The notes under the pieces are model-generated. The model did not search any database, was not told the origin of the DNA, and saw only the letters and a list, made by a program, of their open reading frames with translations. Made by a program: the position numbers and the translations under genes. A DNA stretch of 8,276 nt from assembly GCA_003649565.1 (NCBI GenBank), contig QMSF01000027.1, positions 1-8,276 on the forward strand, written 5' to 3'. Numbering within the stretch: the stretch's first letter is position 1; each line of letters opens with the position of its first letter. Of this stretch, positions 1-5,384 are shown piece after piece. This DNA comes from Thermoprotei archaeon. GTDB taxonomy: Archaea > Thermoproteota > Methanomethylicia > Nezhaarchaeales > WYZ-LMO8.

Positions 1-1
1 A

Positions 2-826
2 GGTCCAATATTGGTAGTCGATGATCGCTATGTGGATCTTAGGGAGTATGGCTTTAATGATGTTAGGGCAGTCTTGAAGAGCATGGCTGTGGATCCCCAT
101 GAGATTTTGAGAATTGGCGAGAAGGCTGATAGAACTCATGAATTGAGGCTTATTAAGATTAAGGCTCCCATTGAGCGTCCAAGTAAGCTGTTGTGTTTAG
201 GGCTAAATTATCTGGATCATGCTAGAGAGCTAGGCTTTGAGATTCCAAGAGAGCCCATAGTCTTTGCGAAGGCCCCTACAGCCATTATAGGCCCTGAAGA
301 ACCCATAATTATCCCAAGTTTCGTCAAAGAGGCGGATTATGAGGCTGAAATGGCTGTAATTATAGGGGTTAGAGCTAAGAACGTGAAGGCCGAAGAGGCC
401 TATGATGTCATTGCCGGCTATACTGCGTTTAATGACGTGTCCGCTCGAGATCACGAATTTAGATATGGAGGTCAGTGGTTTAGAGGTAAGAGCTTTGACA
501 CATTTGCTCCTCTAGGCCCCTACATCGTGAGCAAGAAGGATATAGGAGATCCACATAGCTTGGACATAGAGCTTAGGCTTAATGGGCAAGTTATGCAGAA
601 ATCGACAACTCGAAACATGATATTTAAAATTCCTGAAATTATAGAGTTCATATCCCAAGGCATGACGCTGGAACCAGGAGATGTAATAGCTACCGGGACA
701 CCGTCTGGTGTGGGGTTTAGGAGAAAGCCGCCATTGTTCCTTAAACATGATGATGTCGTTGAAGTATTCATAAGCAAGATAGGTTTGCTTAGAAACCCTG
801 TGATACACGAAGAGCGGATATCATGA
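2..826 (+). CDS. Fumarylacetoacetate hydrolase (FAH) family protein, 5' partial
   Basis: FAH-superfamily enzymes hydrolyse, decarboxylate, isomerise or dehydrate 2-oxo acids at a divalent metal, in the cytoplasm. Numbering from the TTG at 11, the core begins near residue 58. His70 lies in the NYLDHARELG lid motif. Glu111 and Glu113 (DYEAEMAVIIG) with Asp142 (FNDVSARD) form the expected metal triad. Lys160 lies in the GKSFDTFAPLGP motif, and GTPSGVG at 229-235 is the conserved C-terminal loop. The frame is open back to base 2 (G-P-I before the TTG). Relatives normally carry a short N-terminal beta domain of which VVDDRYVDL is the tail, so the true start is probably just outside the window. Substrate cannot be read from sequence: acylpyruvase, oxaloacetate decarboxylase, a homoprotocatechuate-pathway isomerase and the archaeal 2-keto-3-deoxy-pentonate dehydratase are all in this superfamily. 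It converges on the minus-strand PP-loop gene. Confidence 0.9.
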   Translation, partial: GPILVVDDRYVDLREYGFNDVRAVLKSMAVDPHEILRIGEKADRTHELRLIKIKAPIERPSKLLCLGLNYLDHARELGFEIPREPIVFAKAPTAIIGPEEPIIIPSFVKEADYEAEMAVIIGVRAKNVKAEEAYDVIAGYTAFNDVSARDHEFRYGGQWFRGKSFDTFAPLGPYIVSKKDIGDPHSLDIELRLNGQVMQKSTTRNMIFKIPEIIEFISQGMTLEPGDVIATGTPSGVGFRRKPPLFLKHDDVVEVFISKIGLLRNPVIHEERIS

Positions 827-860
827 GGATTATGGCCTTTAAGCGAATATGCATAATCTT
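826..860. terminator. Inverted repeat between convergent genes, possible two-way terminator
   Basis: GATTATG at 828-834 is perfectly repeated in inverted form as CATAATC at 852-858, around a 17-base loop. Allowing a G-T wobble, the stem extends to 826/860. It spans the whole gap between the convergent FAH and PP-loop stop codons. The stem is AT-rich and lacks a following T-run on the plus strand, so a terminator role is only a suggestion. Confidence 0.3.
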
Positions 861-2199
861 AAGGTTGCTTAATGAGCATGCCTCTTTCTTTTGCAAATAT
901 CTCAAATAAAGCGTTTTCTCTAATGTATTTTAATTCTTCTTTCTCCATTATCAACTTGATTTCCCAGTTTCTTAGTGCTGGGCATATGTAGCATCCTATT
1001 CTGAAGAAGCCATAGTCGTACATGGCGTTTACTGGCACCTTATTTAATGCTAGGTAGAGTTGGACATGTAGTGCACTCCATTGTTTTATTGGTGCTGCCT
1101 CTATGTGGTCTTCATGTGTTATCGTTGCCGGCCTCCTTAATCTTGATGGCGATTCTGCTTCCCGATCGCCTACGACCATTAACACTCTTCCTTTCTTTGA
1201 GAGCTGTTTAATGAAGTCTTTAGCTGCTTTGACTTTTAGCTGTGTACACCATCGATTTTTGTTTGTTGGTAGGGGCTTTCCTGCTTCTATTATTTCTCTT
1301 ATTGGTGCTTTGAGTTTGAGCGGTGTTATGCCTAGCCGACTTGCCAGTTGATTTACATACTCTAGTGTTTCTTTGAATTCTAGACCTGTATCTATGAATG
1401 TTGGTATGACCTTGTCTTTGAATACTTTTAATGATAATATTAATGCCGCTGTGCTGTCTTTACCTCCACTCCATGGAACTACAGCGTAGTCCACGTCGAA
1501 GCTCGAGAGATAACTTAATGATGCCTCCTCTAGCTTCTCTATGACTGCTCTATTGAGTTCTGCATGTTCCTCTATACTTGCTATGTCAATGTCTTCTCTG
1601 CTGTTTTTCCTCTCAACCTTTATGTCTGATCCTCTTTCTGCGAATGCTATGTCGGCTATCAGTCTTGCTCCTTGATAGAGGGAATGTAGGCCGCCGAGCT
1701 TCTTCACTATGAGAGTTGGCCTTACCTTGCATAGCTCCTCGAGCTTTAGAGCCATCTCCATGCTTGGCATGTAGACGTCAAATCTGGGGTTTGTAATCCA
1801 ATCTTCAAGGTCTTCGCCCGCCTTTAGCAAGGTGTACGCCGAGTATTGAGAACTCCATTTTATCCTCATCCTAAATTCGGCTTTCGCTTTAAGGTAGTGG
1901 CGTAATATTTGGTGGGGTCTCTCATTTCTAACCTTTGATTTCGGGATTAAGTGGAAGACGAAGTTCGAGGGGTATTCTCCATCTAGCTTTAACGCGTCTT
2001 TGTCCTCTAATCCAAGCATTACTATTATTAGACCTTTAAAGTCTATGTGCCGTTTAAGCTGATCTTTGATGGCGCTTGGCTCTCTAGCTCCTTTAAGGGT
2101 ATCGATTTCAAGTTCGCCTTCAAGAAACCTCTTTAATGCATGTTTTACTGCATCTGCATCGCTCTTGGATCTCACTAGCACTTTTACCGGTGGCTTCAC
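859..2199 (-). CDS. PAPS-reductase-family PP-loop ATPase (adenine nucleotide alpha hydrolase fold)
   Basis: A 446-residue protein. Its C-terminal half (about 235-415) is a PAPS-reductase-like PP-loop domain: the SGGKDST loop at 244-250, FIDTGLEF at 268-275, RWCTQLKVKAA from 316, the GDREAES signature at 344-350 and GCYICP at 402-407. The PP-loop binds ATP and adenylates a substrate. Cys318, Cys403 and Cys406 are the likely catalytic or metal ligands. The C-terminal ECGLH motif of assimilatory PAPS reductase is absent, and no sulfate-assimilation gene is nearby, so sulfur transfer to RNA or a cofactor is as plausible as PAPS reduction. The N-terminal 200 residues contain an alpha/beta segment (1-70) that I do not recognise; the N-terminal zinc ribbon I associate with many archaeal relatives is not seen. 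The GTG start is forced, because TAA is the codon just before it, and GGTGAG lies 6 bases upstream. Probably co-transcribed with the AIR-synthase-like gene. Confidence 0.85.
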   Translation of the reverse strand: MKPPVKVLVRSKSDADAVKHALKRFLEGELEIDTLKGAREPSAIKDQLKRHIDFKGLIIVMLGLEDKDALKLDGEYPSNFVFHLIPKSKVRNERPHQILRHYLKAKAEFRMRIKWSSQYSAYTLLKAGEDLEDWITNPRFDVYMPSMEMALKLEELCKVRPTLIVKKLGGLHSLYQGARLIADIAFAERGSDIKVERKNSREDIDIASIEEHAELNRAVIEKLEEASLSYLSSFDVDYAVVPWSGGKDSTAALILSLKVFKDKVIPTFIDTGLEFKETLEYVNQLASRLGITPLKLKAPIREIIEAGKPLPTNKNRWCTQLKVKAAKDFIKQLSKKGRVLMVVGDREAESPSRLRRPATITHEDHIEAAPIKQWSALHVQLYLALNKVPVNAMYDYGFFRIGCYICPALRNWEIKLIMEKEELKYIRENALFEIFAKERGMLIKQP

Positions 2200-2279
2200 T
2201 TACTCTCACCGTAGCTCCATGCCTTGGCTATTATAACGGTGTTTTTTATTCTCTTTAGCTTTATGGTTATTCGCTCCAT
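2196..2279 (-). CDS. Possible 27-codon basic small protein overlapping both operon neighbours
   Basis: Between the AIR-synthase-like gene and the PP-loop gene a third frame is open from ATG (2279-2277) to TGA (2198-2196). The ATG lies inside the last codons of the upstream gene (13-base overlap), and the TGA overlaps the downstream GTG start in a GTGA arrangement typical of translationally coupled genes. The peptide begins MERITIKLKRIKNTV and ends AWSYGESK. It is strongly basic with a beta-like alternating start. The ribosome site is poor (GATGAG about 11 bases upstream). It could be a real small protein, a coupling device that carries ribosomes to the weak GTG start, or chance. I recognise no family. 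Confidence 0.3.
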   Translation of the reverse strand: MERITIKLKRIKNTVIIAKAWSYGESK

Positions 2280-3283
2280 AATTTGCTTATCTCATCTTGA
2301 GCGTAATCGGAGTACTCCTCGATTTCCCCATTAGCTTTATGGAGAATTACTTTGGGTCTTTCTTCGCTTATCACTTTGCCTATGATGGAGAAATCTATTT
2401 TTGCGCTTTTGAGCACTTCCACTGCTTTGTTCATTAAGTTTGGCCTTATTGTCGCTATGAGAGATCCACTACTTATCAGCTTGAGGGGGTCTAAACCCAG
2501 TGCTTTGCATATGATTTTTGTCGGTGCCCTGATGGGTATTTTGTCCTCGTATATTTCTATTGTGCATTTTGATGCTCTTGCTATCTCTATTAGTCCATTT
2601 ATTAATCCTCCTTCTGTTGGATCATGCATTGATGACGCAACCTTGACCTTTGCTAATGCTAATGCCTCCCTTAGCACGCTTATTTCATTGAAGTAGCGCG
2701 TTGCCTCGTCTAACACGCTCTGCTCAATGCCCAGGCTTAAGAGCTTGTCTTTGAAGTCACTTGCTATTATTGCCGTTCCCTCCAACCCTACGGCCTTGGT
2801 TATCAGCACGTAGTCTCCCGGCTTTGCCCCCCTGGTTAAGACCACTTCGTCTCTTAATCCGATCCCTAAAGCCGTCATTACGACTATTGGCTTTTCAATG
2901 CCTGGTGACACCTCTGTATGACCGCCAATCATCATTCCATTTATCTCTCTAAGCGCATTGTCGATTTGTCTTGTTATCACGTCTAGAGCTTCCATGGCCG
3001 CTGTTGGTGGCAGCAGTATTGTTGATAGAAACCACTCTGGTTTTACTCCTCTAACAGCGATGTCATTACTCGCTATGTGAACGCTAAGCCAACCAATTCT
3101 CTCTATGGCCTCTGTTATGGGGTCTACGTGTACTACTAGCACCCTATCATTTCCAAGGTCTATTATGGCTGCATCTTCACCTATACTGGGGCCTACCAAC
3201 ACTTTGTCATTTATGACTCCTATTCTAGAGAAGACGAGGCTTTCAAGTATGCTTGGAGGCAATTTGCCTATTGAAAGCTTCAT
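2267..3283 (-). CDS. AIR-synthase-related protein (PurM/HypE/ThiL/SelD superfamily)
   Basis: A 338-residue cytosolic ATP-dependent enzyme of the PurM/HypE superfamily. The N-terminal ATP-binding domain shows GEDAAII at 35-41, HVDPITEA at 52-59, SNDIAVRGVKP at 72-82 and GGHTE at 120-124. The C-terminal domain starts near 150, with KPGDYVLITK at 154-163 and HDPTEGG at 220-226. Family members phosphorylate an amide, carbamoyl or aldehyde oxygen. The pattern is closest to archaeal HypE-like proteins, but true HypE ends in a PR-I/V-C tail whose Cys carries the thiocarboxamide. This protein ends KLWSE and its only cysteines (240, 259) are internal, so hydrogenase maturation is unlikely unless another protein supplies the carrier. 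The ATG start has GGTG (3293-3290) 6 bases upstream. It heads the operon with the PP-loop gene, and a C/D sRNA lies 58 bases upstream on the same strand. Confidence 0.85.
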   Translation of the reverse strand: MKLSIGKLPPSILESLVFSRIGVINDKVLVGPSIGEDAAIIDLGNDRVLVVHVDPITEAIERIGWLSVHIASNDIAVRGVKPEWFLSTILLPPTAAMEALDVITRQIDNALREINGMMIGGHTEVSPGIEKPIVVMTALGIGLRDEVVLTRGAKPGDYVLITKAVGLEGTAIIASDFKDKLLSLGIEQSVLDEATRYFNEISVLREALALAKVKVASSMHDPTEGGLINGLIEIARASKCTIEIYEDKIPIRAPTKIICKALGLDPLKLISSGSLIATIRPNLMNKAVEVLKSAKIDFSIIGKVISEERPKVILHKANGEIEEYSDYAQDEISKLWSE

Positions 3284-3325
3284 TTACAACACCGCGATGC
3301 TTCCACCTAAAATAATTGAAGAAGG

Positions 3326-3333
3326 AATAAAAA
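3326..3333 (-). promoter_or_regulatory. Candidate TATA box for the AIR-synthase-like operon
   Basis: TTTTTATT on the minus strand lies about 45 bases before the ATG at 3283. Transcription would start near 3303, giving a leader of roughly 20 bases that still contains the GGTG ribosome site. The same T-run follows the C/D sRNA at 3391-3342 and could instead, or also, mark the end of that RNA. Confidence 0.45.
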
Positions 3334-3341
3334 GGAGTTAT

Positions 3342-3391
3342 TCAGTGAGATCAGTGTTCATCATCTTTTATCAGAGGGGCCCACTCATCAC
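3342..3391 (-). ncRNA. C/D-box small RNA (2'-O-methylation guide)
   Basis: The minus strand carries the complete archaeal C/D layout in 50 bases: box C GTGATGA (3391-3385), a 10-base guide GTGGGCCCCT (3384-3375), box D' CTGA (3374-3371), a 6-base loop TAAAAG (3370-3365), box C' ATGATGA (3364-3358), a 12-base guide ACACTGATCTCA (3357-3346) and box D CTGA (3345-3342). In archaea such RNAs assemble with L7Ae, Nop5 and fibrillarin to methylate the target base paired to the fifth guide base before D or D'. The predicted targets are TGAGATCAGTGT (fifth base A) and AGGGGCCCAC (fifth base G); I cannot place either in an rRNA or tRNA by eye. Flanking bases give almost no terminal stem, which is common in archaeal examples. 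It lies in the divergent gap, on the strand of the AIR-synthase-like gene, so it could be made from its own promoter or processed from that gene's leader. Confidence 0.8.
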
Positions 3392-3426
3392 TTAGATGCT
3401 CTAGGAGGACTCTTATCGTGCATGCC

Positions 3427-3440
3427 TTTTAGTTTTTATG
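3427..3440 (+). promoter_or_regulatory. Candidate TATA box for the ADP-ribosylglycohydrolase gene
   Basis: TTTTAGTTTTTATG contains a TATA-like TTTTTAT about 40 bases before the TTG start at 3477. Transcription from near 3463 would leave a leader of about 14 bases carrying the GGAGGGG ribosome site. Read on the other strand the same AT-rich block lies about 45-50 bases before box C of the divergent C/D sRNA, so it might serve both directions. Confidence 0.45.
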
Positions 3441-3476
3441 TGTACATTAAGGCTCTAGCTATACGAGGGAGGGGTA

Positions 3477-4388
3477 TTGGAGTCCAAGTTCATTGGCTGT
3501 ATGATTGGCTGTGCTATTGGTGATGCTCTAGGAGCTGCATATGAGGGGTGTCCTTTCAGCAATGTCGATGTAACCGATGTAGCGTTTACTGGCAGGTGGA
3601 CTGATGATACTCACATGATGATTGGCATGGCTGAAGCCCTCATTGAATGTAGGGGTTTTAATGGAGAGCATATGACTTGGACCTTCATACGCAACTGGCA
3701 GAAGGAGCCTTGGAGGGGTTATGGGCCTGGTCCTCCTAGAGTCTTCCGATTAATATTATCTGGCGTATCGTGGCGTGAAGCGGCCAAGAAGCTCTATGGC
3801 GGCATGGGGTCTTTTGGTAATGGTGCAGCCATGAGGATAGCCCCTATAGCGCTTCTCTATCACGATAAGCCTGAAGAGCTAAGAGAAGTGGCTTATAGAT
3901 CAGCTGAGATAACCCATGCACATGAGCTGGGCATGGAGGGGGCTGCGATACAGGCATATGCAATATCATTGGCCTTGAAGATCGGTAAGGAGTTTAGCCC
4001 AGAGGATTATTTGAAGGAAATAGCATATTACACTAGAAGCAGAATCTATAGAGATAAACTGCTAACGGCTATTAGGCTGCTTCATGAAAGAAATAGGAGA
4101 AGTATAGTGAGAGAGCTTGGCAATGGAGTTGAAGCCTTTAATTCTGTTCCAACGGCCATATATTGCTTCGCTAAAAATCATGAGGATTACGCTAAAGCCG
4201 TTCTCTACGCTGTAAGCCTTAGAGGTGATGCTGATACTATAGCGGCAATGACTGGAGCGATAGCTGGAGCACATCACGGCGAAGAGGGAATACCGAGAGC
4301 ATGGATTGAGAGGCTTGAGAGAGCCGAGTACATTAAGAAGCTGGCACGAGAATTATGGAAGTTAAAAACGTTGTTGAGCTCGACTTAA
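3477..4388 (+). CDS. ADP-ribosylglycohydrolase family protein (DraG/ARH3-like)
   Basis: A 303-residue all-helical ADP-ribosyl hydrolase. Such enzymes use two Mg ions to cleave the bond between ADP-ribose and a protein side chain, O-acetyl-ADP-ribose, or a related conjugate, in the cytosol. Visible motifs: GCAIGDALGAAYEG at 11-24, WTDDTHM at 41-47 (metal ligands T42, D43, D44), GSFGNGAAMRIAP at 111-123, SAEITHAHELG at 142-152 and RGDADTIAAMTGAIAGA at 249-265 (metal ligands D251, D253, T254). The full-length core with all ligands present predicts an active enzyme. The motif spelling resembles ARH3 more than dinitrogenase-reductase-activating DraG, and no nitrogenase gene is nearby. The TTG start is chosen because a stop lies 21 bases upstream with no better start between, GGAGGGG precedes it, and the next ATG (codon 9) would cut into the first helix. 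It is probably a single-gene transcript; no ADP-ribosyltransferase is visible in the window. Confidence 0.93.
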   Translation: MESKFIGCMIGCAIGDALGAAYEGCPFSNVDVTDVAFTGRWTDDTHMMIGMAEALIECRGFNGEHMTWTFIRNWQKEPWRGYGPGPPRVFRLILSGVSWREAAKKLYGGMGSFGNGAAMRIAPIALLYHDKPEELREVAYRSAEITHAHELGMEGAAIQAYAISLALKIGKEFSPEDYLKEIAYYTRSRIYRDKLLTAIRLLHERNRRSIVRELGNGVEAFNSVPTAIYCFAKNHEDYAKAVLYAVSLRGDADTIAAMTGAIAGAHHGEEGIPRAWIERLERAEYIKKLARELWKLKTLLSST

Positions 4389-4423
4389 GAGAAGGGCTTT
4401 AGTCACACGCCAATAAGCGTAAG

Positions 4424-4431
4424 TTATAAAG
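4424..4431 (+). promoter_or_regulatory. Candidate TATA box for the 114-residue protein gene
   Basis: TTATAAAG in the 117-base gap after the ADP-ribosylglycohydrolase gene would start transcription near 4453, about 50 bases before the ATG at 4506. The remainder of the gap, apart from the ribosome site, shows nothing I can name. Confidence 0.3.
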
Positions 4432-4491
4432 ATTACAGGTAAAGAAGAGATAAAAGCGGCCTGACATCGATATTACGTCATGGCGTTTTAA

Positions 4492-4498
4492 GGAGGTG
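4492..4498 (+). promoter_or_regulatory. Perfect Shine-Dalgarno site (GGAGGTG)
   Basis: GGAGGTG, fully complementary to the archaeal 16S rRNA tail, lies 7 bases before the ATG at 4506. It is the strongest ribosome site in the window, fixes the start of the 114-residue protein and argues that it is well translated. Confidence 0.8.
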
Positions 4499-4505
4499 CT
4501 ACACG

Positions 4506-4850
4506 ATGAGTGATGTGCCTGTTGGTGAAGAAGGGAAGGAAGCTTTGCTAAGTAAAATCGAGGAGATCATGGAGTCGATGAAGGAGTGGGAGAGAAAACC
4601 CCTTGTTCAAGTAGGTAATGCTATAGTGGAGCTCGTTAAGCTCCCTAAAAGAGAAAGCAAGAAGAGAACAGAGCCGGAAAGACTGGCACTCCACATTAGG
4701 CTCGCCGACTCCTTTAAAGGTATATTCATAGCTGGATACGATGACTTAAAGGATATCATTGAAGCGCTAAGCAGCAAGACTGTTTTGGATGTAGCTGAAG
4801 CCATCGAGACGATAAATAGAAAGAAGAGAGTCGTCGAATTCAAGCTTTGA
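4506..4850 (+). CDS. Uncharacterised 114-residue archaeal protein
   Basis: I do not recognise this family. The protein has no cysteine, one Trp, no signal peptide and no membrane segment, so it is probably a soluble cytosolic protein. Residues 8-28 form an acidic amphipathic helix. A short strand-like stretch (NAIVELVKLP, 38-47) leads to a basic, charged segment around KRESKKRTEPER (48-59). Then comes a probable strand-helix unit (FKGIFIAGYDDLKDIIEAL, from about 70), a second helix (VLDVAEAIETINRKK) and a final strand VVEFKL. The start is secured by a perfect Shine-Dalgarno. A T-rich stretch follows the stop, so it is probably a one-gene transcript. The strong ribosome site and clean coding pattern favour a real, well-expressed gene; its basic middle would suit nucleic-acid or protein contact, but that is a guess. 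Confidence 0.8.
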   Translation: MSDVPVGEEGKEALLSKIEEIMESMKEWERKPLVQVGNAIVELVKLPKRESKKRTEPERLALHIRLADSFKGIFIAGYDDLKDIIEALSSKTVLDVAEAIETINRKKRVVEFKL

Positions 4851-4857
4851 CAACATA

Positions 4858-4879
4858 TTCTTTTTTAATTTGTTTTATT
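4858..4879 (+). terminator. T-rich candidate terminator
   Basis: Eight bases after the stop of the 114-residue protein gene comes a T-run block (TTCTTTTTTAATTTGTTTTA), the usual form of archaeal intrinsic termination, with no stem required. Confidence 0.5.
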
Positions 4880-4918
4880 GGCGTTATGTGAAAGCCCACC
4901 TTATTGTCGAACAATTTC

Positions 4919-4925
4919 TTTTATG
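4919..4925 (+). promoter_or_regulatory. Candidate TATA box for the DUF3795-type gene
   Basis: TTTTATG about 38 bases before the ATG at 4960 would start transcription around 4948, leaving a short leader with only a weak ribosome site (AGGGAT). A near-leaderless message is plausible. Confidence 0.35.
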
Positions 4926-4959
4926 CTGAGCTTCTCGTAGTTTAATTCAGGGATCTATT

Positions 4960-5253
4960 ATGCCTAGAATTAGTGATGTGCTCTACTCTTATTGTGGTAT
5001 TGTCTGTAGTTTATGTAGAGCTTATACTCAAGGTGAATGTGAGGGATGTGATGCTCACATTAATGTTTGTGAGTATGCAAAATGCTGCTTGAATAAAGGG
5101 TTAAAGTGCTGCTTTGAATGCGGCGATTTCCCATGCAAGCTACATAAAGAGGGTTTCACATGGGTTACCGAGGAATTTGGCATTTTAAAATGGAGGGTAT
5201 ATAGCGACATATTCCTAGACATATTTCGAAGGATGAAGAGCGATAAGAGCTAG
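4960..5253 (+). CDS. Cys-rich DUF3795-type protein
   Basis: A 97-residue protein with 12 cysteines (residues 12, 16, 19, 27, 30, 37, 42, 43, 50, 51, 54, 59), all in the first 60 residues. The order YCGIVCSLC, then CEGC, NVCEYAKCC, KCCFECGDFPC matches the DUF3795 signature of a CGxxCxxC start and an EC-x-FPC end. That arrangement suggests zinc or iron-sulfur binding; the family has no established reaction. The C-terminal 35 residues (W68 to R91) are cysteine-free, aromatic and helical. There is no signal or membrane segment, so it is probably cytosolic. The ATG at 4960 gives the expected short lead before the first Cys pair. It stands alone between a terminator-like T-run and a C/D sRNA candidate on the other strand, so neighbours give no clue to function. 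Confidence 0.85.
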   Translation: MPRISDVLYSYCGIVCSLCRAYTQGECEGCDAHINVCEYAKCCLNKGLKCCFECGDFPCKLHKEGFTWVTEEFGILKWRVYSDIFLDIFRRMKSDKS

Positions 5254-5276
5254 CGATCTTAACGAAGTTAGCTATA

Positions 5277-5336
5277 TCAGCCGTCTCTTCTCTCGTCATC
5301 GGATGAAAATGTCTCAGCCAGCATGCCCATCATCAT
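5277..5336 (-). ncRNA. Candidate second C/D-box small RNA
   Basis: On the minus strand, in the gap between the DUF3795 gene and the OB-fold gene stop: box C ATGATGA (5336-5330), a 12-base guide TGGGCATGCTGG (5329-5318), box D' CTGA (5317-5314), a 12-base linker, a degenerate box C' CGATGA (5301-5296), a 15-base segment ending GAGAAGAGACGG, and box D CTGA (5280-5277). Total length is 60 bases, typical for archaeal C/D sRNAs. C, D' and D are perfect. The C' box has one mismatch, and the linker and second guide are longer than ideal, so this is less certain than the one at 3342-3391. Predicted targets are CCAGCATGCCCA and CCGTCTCTTCTC; I cannot place either. Only about two base pairs of terminal stem form. 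Confidence 0.45.
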
Positions 5337-5343
5337 TAATCTC

Positions 5344-5355
5344 AAAAATATATAG
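5344..5355 (-). terminator. AT-rich T-run after the OB-fold gene
   Basis: About 30 bases past the OB-fold stop, the minus strand reads TATATATTTTTG, a plausible archaeal T-run terminator. It lies 8 bases before box C of the sRNA candidate at 5336, so it could instead be part of that RNA's promoter region, although its spacing is too short for a normal TATA box. Confidence 0.3.
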
Positions 5356-5384
5356 TGAGGGGCAGCGAATAGGCTTTGCTTAGG

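Noticed and set aside
512..808. Minus-strand open frames inside the FAH-family gene
   Set aside because: They are antisense to conserved FAH motifs and have no ribosome site or recognisable domain.
2352..2696. 114-codon plus-strand open frame opposite the AIR-synthase-like gene
   Set aside because: It is antisense to the C-terminal domain of a clear family member and its translation looks like random hydrophobic sequence.
2267..3283. Reading the AIR-synthase-like gene as true hypE
   Set aside because: The essential C-terminal PR-I/V-C tail is absent and no other hyp or hydrogenase gene is present in the window.
3601..3634. C/D-like string CTGATGA...ATGATGA...CTGA inside the ADP-ribosylglycohydrolase gene
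   Set aside because: It encodes the catalytic TDDTHMM motif, which explains the sequence, and no box C lies upstream of the first CTGA.
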